A stretch of DNA of 64,000 nt from the NCBI GenBank assembly GCA_964007475.1, contig OZ023273.1:47679525-47743524 (forward strand). The letters run 5' to 3'. Source of the DNA: Hybos culiciformis. Taxonomy: Eukaryota; Arthropoda; Insecta; Diptera; Hybotidae. The notes beneath the pieces were generated by a model that was given only the letters and a program-made list of their open reading frames with translations, searched no databases and was not told the DNA's origin. The position numbers were made by a program, and so were the translations under genes. The number at the start of each line of letters is the position of its first letter. Position 1 is the stretch's first letter. Below are positions 24,578 through 36,484 of the stretch, one piece after another.

Positions 24578-27500
24578 TTCAAACTTTTAAACTAATAAAC
24601 CACTAAGCGCTTACCAACCAACCAAAATATTATATCATTCTCCAAGAAGTTATTAAAATGTTTTATTGGGAAGTATTTGAACGATTTTCTTTCATCTATA
24701 ACTAGATAAATATTCTAAGCATAGAATCTAAAACATTAAAATATATATTATTATTAGATATTTTTCTCAACAAATCATCAAATCTTTTTGTCTAGAACTT
24801 ATTCATAAAGATATATATGTAATGTTCATAAAACTGCAATTTCAAATCTAGAAAATTTCATAAAGTTTTAATATTTGTTTTATGTCCATTTCAAAACTTT
24901 TTTCGATCAAACTTTGTTGTCTTATATTTTGTCTTCAATTTTCAAACATACCATTATTATAAAATTTATTTATTTTTTTCTATTATAATAAAGTGTAGGA
25001 AATAATAATTCTTTGTTTTTTTTCTTTTTTACGTCAAAATAAAATAATTTTTCTATCAAGATTTTTTCACTGAAAAAAGCATGTAAAATTTTATTCCTTT
25101 TTCAAATATTTTTTTTATTAAATTGTAATTCTTAAAGTCTACTTAACAAAAAATTTCATTCATAAAACATTATACTTTATTTTGTAAACATTTTCAGTGT
25201 CTTTTACATATTCTATCTTTTTTTTTTCTATCTTACCTTTCTACTTATTTTTAATAAAAAACTACCCACTTTTTTAGGTGCTTATTATTTATTTATAAAA
25301 TTGTCAACCTTAATCAATCAAAACTTGAACTCGAAATTATATTGAAAAAAATTTATCTTATGTAGTACGTACTTTCATTTTGTTTATTTTATTAACCTAA
25401 GTATAAAAACAAATAAAAAAAAAACATTTTATGGTAAACAATTTTATTGTTTAAAAATGCACTGGCAAGGTAGAAATTAAAAAATAAAATTGATTATTTT
25501 TCGAATTCTAACAATTATTAGAAAATGTTTTTATGTTAGAAAATTTATATAGAAGTCAAAAAAACCTTTTAGATTCCTGAAGCAAGACATCATTGAAATC
25601 TTTCTTAGATCTCAGCACGAATTCTTAGATATTTTCTTCCTTGGGAATAGAGAAAAATTTTAACTCACTTCATCTAAACCGATTATTCTGAAATTTTGCA
25701 AAAATTATAATTATTTTGAATGAAAATTTATGATACCACTAATTATTCAGCCGGTAATACAGTTTAGTTAACAAATTTTGGAGTTGGAATTGATCGATTT
25801 GAAAATTTAAAATCGATTCGGGTGAAGGAGTTGCAAGATATTCATAAAATAAACAAAACAAACGAAAAAGTTGAACATAATGAAATTGGGTCATTATTCA
25901 AAACATAAATAAATTTATGTTTCATATTTAGAATTTCGTTACTAATATAATAATAATCAAGAATTCCAAAATTCACTTACAAAATTTTATATTCTCCTTT
26001 TCCATTTTCTATCTGTTGAAAATATGTATCTGAAAAATTATAATGATTGGATCTTTCCATCATATTTATGTGATTTAGAAATCAATAATGTTATATATGA
26101 TAATGATATGAACTGGGATAAGAATAAAATTTTAATACATTCATTATTTCACGAAAATTTTTATTTTTAAACTAAAATACCTTAAGCTAATATACGTTCA
26201 TACCAAATTTTAAAACTTCTGATGATGAAGTTTTAGAATTATTTAAATTACTTTCGTAGAACTAATCTTTAATCGATTCCTGTCAATTTATTTTTTAATG
26301 TTTTTCTTATATATTTTACAAGAAAATGAATTAATTCTTACATAAATAACAGAGTTCAATTTATCCAAATTGCTTATCTTACATAAATAACAGAGTTCAA
26401 TTTATCCAAATTGCTTATCTTTCGGAGATTGAAACATTTTTTCTTTCTAATCATGCTGATGTAAGTATAAGAACGATTTCAGTATATTAATATAATAACT
26501 TATTCAGCTTTGTAAATTTTTTTGTTTTTACCAAATCTTTAAGAAAAACCTTCTCAAATTTAAATAAATTCATACTCCTTTTTAATTCAGAAATCTTTTA
26601 TTCATTTTATCCTATAGAAATGGCAAACTCATCCTTAATGTAGTGTTCTAATAAAAAAATATTAAGCCAAGAAAAAAATTAGCATTGAAAGGTAAATGAA
26701 TTGAATGCATTTACATCAATAATGTATAATATATTTTCAAAAAAAAATATACTACACACATATATATTTTCACAATATATTGTTTTAATTCTTTATTTTT
26801 AGCTAAAAAAAAAATAGCTCAATTGTAGTGGCTGGGCGTAGGCATGTAATTATAGAAAATGTTAAGGATTTTCTTTAAAACAAAATTTATATGTTTGTGT
26901 ATTAATAATATATACATTACATATATACATATTTTTCTTTTTCAGGATGAACGCATTTAAAAAAAAAACTTTGAATAAGAAGTATCTTTTATGATATCGT
27001 CATTGAAACATAAGTCACAATAGTGAATACCTTTTAAAACATTTTTATCAAAAAGATTCCTTTCAAATTTTATTCTTTATTATATTCCTTTCAAAAAATC
27101 TACATAATTAAATGTATTATGTTGTTTTATATATGTATATTTATTCATATAGGTATATATAAAAAATATATATTCCTACATTGTTCGTATAATGTGTTGT
27201 TTTTGTGATTCTTATAGAAATAAGATAACTTTTAAGTTCATTTTATTAGTTTTTAAGATTAAAATTAAAAATGATGAAAATGAGACCAAATCTACACTTT
27301 TTCAATTCGACTGACATTAGTGGTTTTGAATAGAAAATTCTTGAAATATTTTGTAGAATATTTAACCTTTAAGTTCTTCATTAAATATTATAATAACTTA
27401 ACTTTACTTTATATTCTCGATTTTTTTATTGAATTTTGTTAAACGCTTTGGAACACTAAAAATTTGTATAAAGTTATTGTTTCCATTTTTATCAGAAAAA

Positions 27501-27660
27501 ATCAAGATTTACAATAAGGGGTACTAGGTTGTAAATGCAATTATATGCTATAATCTATAAACAGAGTACCTATAATTACTAGCCATAGACCATTTTTATA
27601 TTAAACAGAGGAATCATAATAATAATTATAAATACGTATACGGTATTATATTAATGTATA
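24578..27660. other. AT-rich non-coding sequence
   Basis: No supported gene. Apart from the 41-bp tandem duplication at 26336-26421 I see no structured repeats. Confidence 0.55.
26336..26421. repeat. Perfect tandem duplication, 41-bp unit
   Basis: The unit containing CATAAATAACAGAGTTCAAT is repeated immediately and without mismatch (offset 41, shared edge of 4-5 bases). The identity implies a recent event or an assembly artefact. Confidence 0.95.
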
Positions 27661-27667
27661 AGATAAT

Positions 27668-28428
27668 CAATGTTCCCTCTAAGCTGCGCGCGTGCGCGCC
27701 AGCGCACCATTTTTTTGCTTGCGCGCAGATCATTTATTTTGCGCGCAGACAAAATTTAACGCAATAATAAAGTTATTTTATCTAAAAATTTTAAACTACA
27801 CAAATAAAATTTTGAATTTTCATTAATCAGTCATAAATTTTTTGCTGGAAAATCGTTTTGTTTCTACTATACGATTTTTTTTCTCGATTTTATTCAGGAT
27901 AATTAAATCGAATATTTTGGACGGAACTAATTTCGATTTAAATGAAATTTATTTTTATAACTACAAAGTAACATCTGAATTTTATATTTGTTTTTATAAT
28001 ACAAATTTTGGTATCTTTTTGTATATATTTTTGTTTCTTTCGGAGTGAGGTATACATTATAAGTTTCTTTTATTGATTTTCTGTTGGTATAAACCTTTTT
28101 TTTTTTCGAAAATTGTGTGTTTAATCTGTTCCTCTTTTTATATACCAAATTTGAAGTCCTCCCAAGGAGAAGGTCGCTGGGTAGGAGGCCAATAAATTTT
28201 TTGGTACGAAGTTTGTTTGTTTAATCGTTTCCATTTTTTATGTACCAAATTTTAATGTTTTTTTTCCTAATTTTTCTATCACTACTCTCCGTAAAGAAGT
28301 TATAGTTAAAAAAAAAATTTTGTGACTAATTTTTTTTTAAATTTTGGCGCAATAAGAATAAATTACAAATAATGCGCGCAAGCAAGTTCATTTTTGCCCA
28401 GCTTTTAAAAAAATTAGAGGGAACATTG
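27668..28428. mobile_element. Non-autonomous hAT-like element with CG-rich ends
   Basis: The termini are perfect inverted repeats for at least 15 bases: CAATGTTCCCTCTAA at the left, its reverse complement at 28414-28428. AGATAAT occurs 5' of the left end (27661-27667) and two bases beyond the right end (28431-28437), compatible with a slightly mutated 8-bp target duplication. Subterminal GCGCGC-rich tracts (27685-27750 and 28372-28386) contrast with the AT-rich host. An internal segment ending in TACCAAATTT is repeated near 28117-28150 and 28218-28254. The frames at 27842-28048 and 27927-28148 lie inside the element and show no transposase motifs. Confidence 0.78.
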
Positions 28429-28437
28429 ATAGATAAT

Positions 28438-31400
28438 ATTCATAATTTTATAATTAATAAATTAAAACGTTAAGAAGAGAAGTCCCATTTACCAGTTCAT
28501 AACTTAGGTATAATCTTTGGTCCAAATACCAATATGTCCAACTTGCCTGTAGACCCTCAAAACTTCTTCGGCTTGAAAGAGAAATCCGAACATAATGATA
28601 CCATTAAATTTTGACTTAGTTCATTATCATTTCTACCGAATTCCATAAAAAAAACCAAATGATATGTAAAGGTATGATATGTCTAAATATAAATACATGA
28701 TCTATAAAATATAAACATAATTATACAATACACATATATTTGTATTTATTTCTACCATAATGTATCCATTTTATTTGTAATCTACATGTATATTTAGTAA
28801 AAACGTTTTCCAATTGTTATCATAATCATTCTTAGAAATGAACTTGAAAGAAAATACTCCAGAAAACTTCTTTATTTTTTTTTATAAGATTTCATCATAA
28901 TATCGATGTGGGATAACAACAGTATTATTTTTATTTATTCCCTGTTTGACAACGGCTAAATATAATCAATAATATTTCAATACCGTGGTAGACTTTGATA
29001 ATTTTATTATTAGGTTGGGTTGGCGCGATATCATATAACGGAAACAATAAAATTTTGAATTATCTCTTAAATGATGATAAGTAATTAATTGTAAAATAAA
29101 AAGAAACATTTAAAATAAAAATTAATGTCTGTAACATTAAGAATGAGGATGTCTACATAAAATATTATCAAATCGATATTGATACTGAGCAAGATATGAG
29201 AAAAAAATTAAAAATACACATAAGGGGAAATTTTTACATAAACCAGAATCAGCATCAGAATCTGAATACGGCGCCAGAATTCAGCAAGATAATCTGTAAC
29301 TAGAGTTTTTACATAAATCAGAATCTGAAACAGAATATTGATATAATTTTGAAAAATACGTATCTCGCACTTGTTTTGATTCTGACGCCATATTCTTGCG
29401 CCATGTATGGGATTCTGATTCTAATGCTTTAAACCTGAATTTTTAAGTTAAAATCAGTTTTTCATGATTAAAAATTTTTAGTTTAAGTGGTAACAAAAAT
29501 TACCCAATATTATATAAAAAAGACATAGCATCACATTTTCATATTTTTTAATTTATTTTCGAACCGCGAACTAACTGTCGCACCATTGCAAACTATAATA
29601 CTCTCTAAACACTTTGACTTAATTGAGACTAAGCCGTCTTTATTTTATCTTAATTGCATCAAAATAAAATTTCATAATCCAATAGAAAGACTCTCATAAG
29701 TACGTACTTAGCCTCTTGGTGGTGACACTTTATATGAAAAAAAAATTATTATTTTTTTTGTTGCAATTTCCTTTGAATTTTGTAAAATATTTGTTGAAAA
29801 ATCCTTACAGAAGCCTCTGAAGCCTACAAAACAATCTTAATAGGCAATCTTAATCTTAATGCTACACATCAGTGATATATTTTGTTCTTTTTTTTTGACA
29901 TTTGATTATAAAGTAACATCGCATGGAGAAATTATATGAATTATGAATTTATCATAAAGTTATTAAGAAGGGCTAATATTAAAACCTTATGCTTATATCG
30001 ATCTTAACTGTGGGAAAAATAGCCAGAATTAAATATTGTTATAATATTTTTATTAATAAAGTTTTGATTTAGTTTGAAAGTCTATGTAAACATCTTTTTT
30101 TTAATGAGTAATAATTATACAAGATATATCATACTCCAACCTTTCAATCAGAAAACATAAATGCAGCATAATGCCAAACTCATAAGTAGTAGAATAAAGG
30201 AATCAATAGAAAATATTTGAATAAAAAAAAACATTATGTTAAAATAATTTTTTTCCATTACAAGAATTCATTACTAATGTAATATAAAATATGATATGAT
30301 ATATAAATAAGATACTTTTGTGTTACCAATTTATTCAAAGCTCCTACACCATTAAATTTAAATATATATACTTTAACTTATTTATTCTCATTAGTATCTC
30401 AGTTTTAGACAAAATATTTTTTTTTGTATTTAATACTTTTTCACTAGTACTCATCATATACATAATGTGTATGTTCTTCACCTATAAAAGAGTAAAACTG
30501 TAAAACTCTACATTGGTTATTTAAGCATGAAATAAAATTGAGACTCAGAGGAATTAAGTTAAAAGATACATAACATACATAAATAACTGAATATAAATTC
30601 ATGTATAAATACATAAATATAATATATTTCTTTGTTTCCTTTATGTGTAGGCTTATCAAGTGATACTTAACTGCACTTGAAATGAGAATTAATATGAATA
30701 TAAATTTATATCCTTTATGATTTTATGTATGTACCGTACAATGATAAAAAATCCCCATGAATAATTTAGTAAACTGAAATAATTACAAACAATGTATAAA
30801 GTATACATAGTCTAGAAAATGTACGAATATTATATTTTAATTTTAATTTAATATCTGACAAGCTTAGACTGTATTTCTTTTTATTAAAGATAGAAAAAAT
30901 GTTTAAAGTATATCTTAATAACTATATAATAGACACGAAAATTTGTCACACAAATGGAATTATAATACAGTGAGTAAATTAAGGCAGTAATTTTTTCATT
31001 TGAGGGAAACTAGAAATTAATAGTAAATAAAATAATTCGTATACACATATACATACATATAGTAAATCTCAAGAATGAAAAAGACGAAAAATTAAGAAAA
31101 GTGTCTAACTCAGATTGAGACCTAGTTTATTTAAACATTTTAAGCGACTATATTTCTCTGACGACTATATCGACAAAATAATTACAAATTTTAACAAAAT
31201 ATCAATAGGTCTATAGAACCTCTTTAAAAAAAATGTAATATGTAATTGGAAAATGTATCTTAAATTAGAAATAATGATATGACTGACACAGGTTTTTAAA
31301 GTCTTAGTGTAAGAATAATAATCTATATTTATAAAAGAATATAAAACATAAAAGTATAATGTGAAGATTAAGTGGACAATTACAATTAATCACGCATTTT

Positions 31401-32545
31401 CAAGTAGATATTTTGCATTATATCATTTCATTATAATCTATAAATATATATTTTTATATTATATCCTTAAAACCCCATGCCTAAAAATTAATCTCTCATG
31501 TTATGTCAAATAAGATTAGGAAATACATGAATTTATATAAATATACTGTTAATTAAATGTTTAAAAGATAAATAAAGGACATTGCAAAATACTTTAATTT
31601 TCACAAAAGCTTTTAAATTTAAAATTATTATTTGAATTGAACATTTAGTGTAGCAAGTAGCAGAAGTTTGTAAAGTTTTTGAGGTAATTCAAAGTAAGTG
31701 TATAATATAATTAAATGCAATTTAGAACGAAAACAACATTGTTAATTTTTTTAAGAAGTTCAGATAGTAAAAATGTCCAACTTTGGTTATTATTATTATT
31801 TATGTATAGTATTTAGACATTACATGTAGTTAATTATTAATAGTTTCTAATCTACTACAAACATCATTTATGTATGAGCTAGGATATGATAGCGGTTATG
31901 AAAATGTTATGTTTCTTAGTGATGTTAACAAAATTCAATATGCAGGAATTTCATACATTAGTTCCAGCAAAATTCTAGACCATAATTCTGGATCAAAAGT
32001 CTGAACCAAATAATTCCGTTTTAGCTTCATTTCAGCATCGTTTTCACCACCATTTTTCCTTTTCAGGGACCGAATATAATGTTAAAGTCAGATAAATACA
32101 TGCAACTTTTTCAAAATGTTAAAAACTTAAATAAATTTTGATGAAGAAAATTCATGTCCCACGCTTATTTGCATAGTTAAACATAAATCAAACGAAACGT
32201 CCTATTTGCGTTTCAGGTTTATGTTGCAACTCTAGGGAAAAACTGGCGCAGAATTAGCTTCATTCAAAACAGTTTTTGAAATAGATAACTCCGTTTGTGG
32301 AACAAAATTCTGAACCATGACTCCCAACAGAATCATACCCTTGAATATTACAATTTACTAATATTTCATCTCTTTTAGAATTATGTGTTTGACTTGACAC
32401 TAATATAATATATAATTAAAAAGTCAAATGCATACTATTTTCAACACATTAAAGTGACTAGCCAAAAAACCGAAGTATATCGTTGTAGGGCATCTTCATG
32501 GAATTGTTAAAGAAAACGAGATCAAAACACATTAAAAATAGCTTT
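28438..32545. other. AT-rich non-coding sequence with weak repeat fragments
   Basis: Weak direct and inverted copies of CAGAATC-containing segments at 29235-29445 (with GGCGCC and GACGCC patches) may be a degraded MITE. Two imperfect direct copies of an AAAATTCTGAACCAT / ATAACTCCGTTT segment lie at about 31965-32040 and 32250-32335. A 36-codon minus-strand open stretch at 28504-28614 is noted under rejected items. No gene is supported. Confidence 0.45.
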
Positions 32546-32557
32546 TTTATTTTTATT
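32546..32557 (-). terminator. Tandem AATAAA poly(A) signals for the candidate minus-strand exon
   Basis: Two consecutive TTTATT hexamers on the plus strand, AATAAA on the minus strand, fall just past the stop codon of the candidate terminal exon. In AT-rich DNA this is weak support by itself. Confidence 0.3.
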
Positions 32558-32569
32558 AGCGAGAAGAGA

Positions 32570-32640
32570 CTACGGCTGGCGACGTAAATATTTTGATTGT
32601 TTCAAGCCCGCATCATCTACTTTTGTCAATAAATCTTCAT
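32570..32640 (-). CDS. Possible 3'-terminal coding exon of an unidentified minus-strand gene
   Basis: On the minus strand a 3' splice site (ACTCTTTCAG, ending at 32641) is followed by 71 bases. After two bases that complete a split codon, these read 22 sense codons and TAG. The peptide begins EDLLTKVDDAG and ends KQSKYLRRQP; it is charged and unlike the Ile/Phe/Asn-rich noise elsewhere, and codons such as GCG, GGC, CGC and CCG stand out from the background. Two poly(A) signals (AATAAA on the minus strand) lie 12-24 bases beyond the stop (32546-32557). I do not recognise the protein. Upstream exons would lie at higher coordinates and I could not find them. The plus strand is also open here with a possible acceptor, so the strand is not certain. 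Confidence 0.35.
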
Positions 32641-32659
32641 CTGAAAGAGTATTAATATA

Positions 32660-34985
32660 GCTATTAATTTTTTATTTAATTAAGAATAAATTGATAACAA
32701 AATTTTCACCTACATTCATTTCTATATATACATACAATTCCCATGTATGTATGTATCTTTGTATGTTGTATTTATATATACCTTACAATCATTTTAAAAT
32801 TATTTATGTACATTATTTTTCTTTATCCGACATTATGTACAGTATGTACAAAGAAATTAACCCTTTTTAATTCGAAATACTCATACTTAATTCATATCAT
32901 AAAGATTCATCTATAAACAAAACTTTTTAAAATAAAAAGTGAAATATCAATTTCCTTCTTTATGTTGAGAAAAAATATATTTATATCCTTTTTCTATAAA
33001 AAATCATCAGACCATTAAGCCACTTCAACACATATAACATTAGAGTTCTCTACTTTTATTTGTTAAATTTATACAAAGCATAAAAATCAACCAGAATCCA
33101 GGATATATGCAATTATTGCACTTCTTATACGAGGTTAATCAATTAAGTGTTGAAATTTGAATATTGTTATGTGAGTTTTTATTTATGAAATTAAAGGCAC
33201 GGTACTGGATTTTAGAATATTGTTTAGAAGGGGAAAGTTCAAATTTTGTAATTTTTTATAATAAAGTTAATTTTAGAAATTTTGTAAATAGTACTTTAAC
33301 CTAACTAACATTTAATTTATTCTTTGGTTTTATATAATTTTAAAACGAATATTACATTAAACAATTATTCGTACGTGTACATAAATTAATTCTTTCGTGA
33401 ATCCAATAATATATCAAACGAATCTCGTAAATTGCATTTACATCCTTTTGTATTAAGAACTCGTATATGTGTGTATATAATCTAAAAAAAAAAAAAATTA
33501 TTACAAAAACATTGCCTTGCAAATGAAGGATATAGTGATGAAGAAATTAGTGGAATTACAAAGCTATATAAGCTTATTATTTTTATATATTTAACTTTTT
33601 AAATATAATTTATGATTGCAGAGAGTAGATGAATTTTTAAAAATTTAATGTGTCAGAATTTGCAATTGAAGATTTCGTTTGTTTGGTGTAATTTAATTAT
33701 TTAAAATTCAAATTAGTTGACAACTTTCTACTACTATAAATTCATAGAAATTTCCCTTTGTCTACTCTTTGCAAGATGAATTTCATAACGATACAAAAAA
33801 AATTCAAGCAGTAGACAAATAGAAATTCCAGCCCAATGCAACAGTAAAATATCATTAGATAATGTCAATTGTTATAATATATTGAATTTTTAATTTTACT
33901 ATGACTACGAAGAATTATAATACTAGTAGATCCTGGACCTTTGTTAGCCTCGGTCTAGTATTTATTAAATTTTTTTTTCATTCAAAAACTTATTTTATTT
34001 ACAACGAGCTGATCCGACAGTCCTGTGCAAATTTGAAAAAAAGAATTATGCATATCCATTGTTCGAATCGTGAATTATGGTGTTGAAAGACACTCATTTT
34101 ATCCCGAATTTTGCATTTTTGGGCATTTGTATTCGAAACGTTCGTTGGTTAAGGAGTTATATTGTGGTGCCTCCTACCGCCTATTGCAAATAGCCCCTAG
34201 CTCTAAAGCATTTTCAGAATTTAACTAGCAGCGGTTAAACGAATACACAAAATTAGTATGTATATAACATAATATATAGATTAAAATTTTTCTTATATTA
34301 GATTCTATTTAAAATAATATTTACGGACGTTCTTACACCTAAGGATAATTGTTCCTGCTTTTATTCATCTATGTTGCACATATTATTCAAAGTGTTAAAA
34401 ATCCAAACCTTGCTTTATTACATTTTCCTAAGGAATTGTTTTAAAAGCAAACTAAAGTGGGCGTAATCGCATAAAAATGTTTTCATTCTCAATTTTCCGG
34501 GTTATTCTTTTATTTGGTTCAAACTTGAAAAAAAAAAATGCTATTCTTTATTTTTTTAATTGTTAAAAAATATAAATTTTTGGGATAAGTATTTTGAAAG
34601 TATAAAAACTTAAAATATATTCACATTTACATCGAAAAAGTATTACAAATCATACGTTATAAATGTAGAGGTATGTTCAATATTTAGATACATAAGTTTT
34701 ATATTTTCGGTAAACTTAATAATTTGTACATGAGTAACTAAAACAATCTATTTATTTCGCAACCTTTCTCTTACATTTAAAATTTAAACCTTAATCTATG
34801 AAAAATCAGTAATTAGGTTTGGTACAGCCTTATGAGTATCTTAAAATCCCTTCATTTACTATTTCTACACCTTCTTATTCATCCAATTTAGTTTTGTGAT
34901 TTTTAACTTTTTTGGGTTTGTAAGTGCCTTCACAACATCAATACGTCATTTATTACAATGCAAAATCATTCTAATAATATTTTAT
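32660..34985. other. AT-rich non-coding sequence
   Basis: I searched the minus strand for exons that could precede the candidate at 32570-32640 and found none. A more complex patch at 33925-34235 (TCCTGGACCTTTG, CTCCTACCGCCTATTG) resembles transposon debris but has no ends or frame I recognise. Confidence 0.45.
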
Positions 34986-35203
34986 GAGCTAATTCATTTT
35001 AAAATGAATTAGTGCATAAAAACATATAAAAACATATAAAAAAATACGAATTATCACATAAAAATTGGTTTGTATGAGATTATGCACTAATTTATTTAAA
35101 ACGCATTATCGGATAAGCTTACGAAAAGCGCATACCTCCGATTGTTCTGAAATATTGCCCTATTTTATTTGGAAAAGGCAAATTTTTTTTTCTTTTTTTT
35201 GAG

Positions 35204-35219
35204 CGCTTCGCGCGAAGCG
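35204..35219. repeat. 16-bp perfect palindrome CGCTTCGCGCGAAGCG, copy 1
   Basis: It is self-complementary over all 16 bases and very GC-rich within an AT-rich genome. It is followed by AATGGGACGCGG. The same palindrome occurs at 35380-35395, and a related form at 37270-37285 in a different element. Confidence 0.95.
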
Positions 35220-35379
35220 AATGGGACGCGGTAGCGGTCCTCTATCATCCACAATTTCTTTTTCATACATTTTGTGCGGACAACTTTCTCTTTTACCCGA
35301 TTTGGCCTATTTTATGTGGAAAAAGTGTTTCGGGGAACGGGGGACGGCCGCCGCCTCCCCCTAGGGCTTTTTTTTGCCG

Positions 35380-35395
35380 CGCTTCGCGCGAAGCG
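35380..35395. repeat. 16-bp perfect palindrome, copy 2
   Basis: Identical to the palindrome at 35204-35219 and in the same orientation relative to the downstream AATGGAACGCGG. Confidence 0.95.
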
Positions 35396-35872
35396 AATGG
35401 AACGCGGTAATTATTGGAAAAAATTATGTGATAATTCATTTTAAAAATTATGTGATATGTCATTATGCGATAATTGACGGAGCCATTATTTGTGCACTAA
35501 TTCGTTTGAATACGAATTAGCGCATAAATCTGCATTTTTAAAATTTATGCACTAATTCGTAAAAAAACGAATTATCATATAAAATGTGTTTTTTGGTTTT
35601 TATGTGATAATTCATTTGAAAACGAAATAGCACATAAAGTCTAAAACGAATGATCGCATAAAAAAATTTTAACGTAAATTTTATGCACTAATTCATTTAA
35701 AAACGAATTATCATATAAAATTTATGAGATACCTAATTCATTTATTTTCAAATTCATTTTGGTTTTATGTGATAATTCGTTTTTAAATGAATTACTGCAT
35801 AATCTCATACAAATCGATTTTTATGTGATAATTCGTATTTTTTTATATGTTATGACATTATGCGATAATTCG

Positions 35873-36484
35873 TCTCACCATACAACACCAAGGAGAATAC
35901 ATTGAGTGCAAAATTCTGAATTTGCGACTATGGAACTCGATTATTGAACCTGTGTTTGCATGACCCAAAGAATTACTGTGGTACATGATGAATATTTTTA
36001 ACTATTCTCACAAATTTATGAAATCACTTGTTTTGTTAGGTAGGTATTTATTTTGTGAGGTGATTATAACGATAAAATATTTTAAAATTTAGTTTTTTTA
36101 TATTCCACAATATATTTTGCTTCTTCAACTTCAACTTTCTTTCCAATCCGGAAGTTGTTACAATAAAAGCTCTATTCCAGTTAGCTTCTAATTTATCATT
36201 TACGCCCGCTGTTGCAAAATAAAAGAACTAAGCATTAACTTTGAGGCAACGTCTGTATTGCTGGAGAAAATTTATTAAATTAAAAATAATTTTTTTAGTG
36301 CATAAATTTTGTATGTAAACAATTTGATTCTTTTTTTAAGAACCGATACATAATCTTTGACAACACATCGAGGAGCCTTTACCAAAAAACACAAATGAAA
36401 TAAAAAACTTTATAAATCAGCAAACCCTAGCTCGTAGGCTGTGTTTGTTTTTTTTTCTATAGTCAATTGAAAAAACATATTGGC
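35873..36484. other. AT-rich non-coding sequence between two repeat elements
   Basis: No gene or structured repeat recognised. Confidence 0.5.

Larger units (their letters stand above)
34986..35872. mobile_element. Palindrome-filled element with ~110-bp terminal inverted repeats
   Basis: The left arm (34986-35118) and right arm (about 35745-35870) are inverted copies of one another. Both carry ATACGAATTATCACATAAAA followed by TTTGTATGAGATTATGCA. Between and within the arms the motif TTATGTGATAATTCGTTT, its variants (GCACTAATTCG, GCGATAATTCG) and their reverse complements recur roughly twenty times. A 24-base perfect palindrome opens the element (34989-35012). The centre is strikingly GC-rich: the 16-base palindrome CGCTTCGCGCGAAGCG occurs twice (35204-35219 and 35380-35395), each followed by AATGGGACGCGG or AATGGAACGCGG, and around 35330-35370 there is a GGGGGACGGCCGCCGCCTCC tract. 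No coding frame. Superfamily unknown; the target duplication is not clear. Confidence 0.75.

Noticed and set aside
28504..28614. Minus-strand open stretch reading MFGFLFQAEEVLRVYRQVGH and ending in TAA, with a possible AG acceptor
   Set aside because: It is only 36 codons, with no pyrimidine tract before the AG, another frame on the same strand also open, and no family recognised. It is probably chance or an old transposon scrap.
34060..34072. GTTCGAATC resembling a tRNA B box
   Set aside because: No matching A box or cloverleaf upstream.
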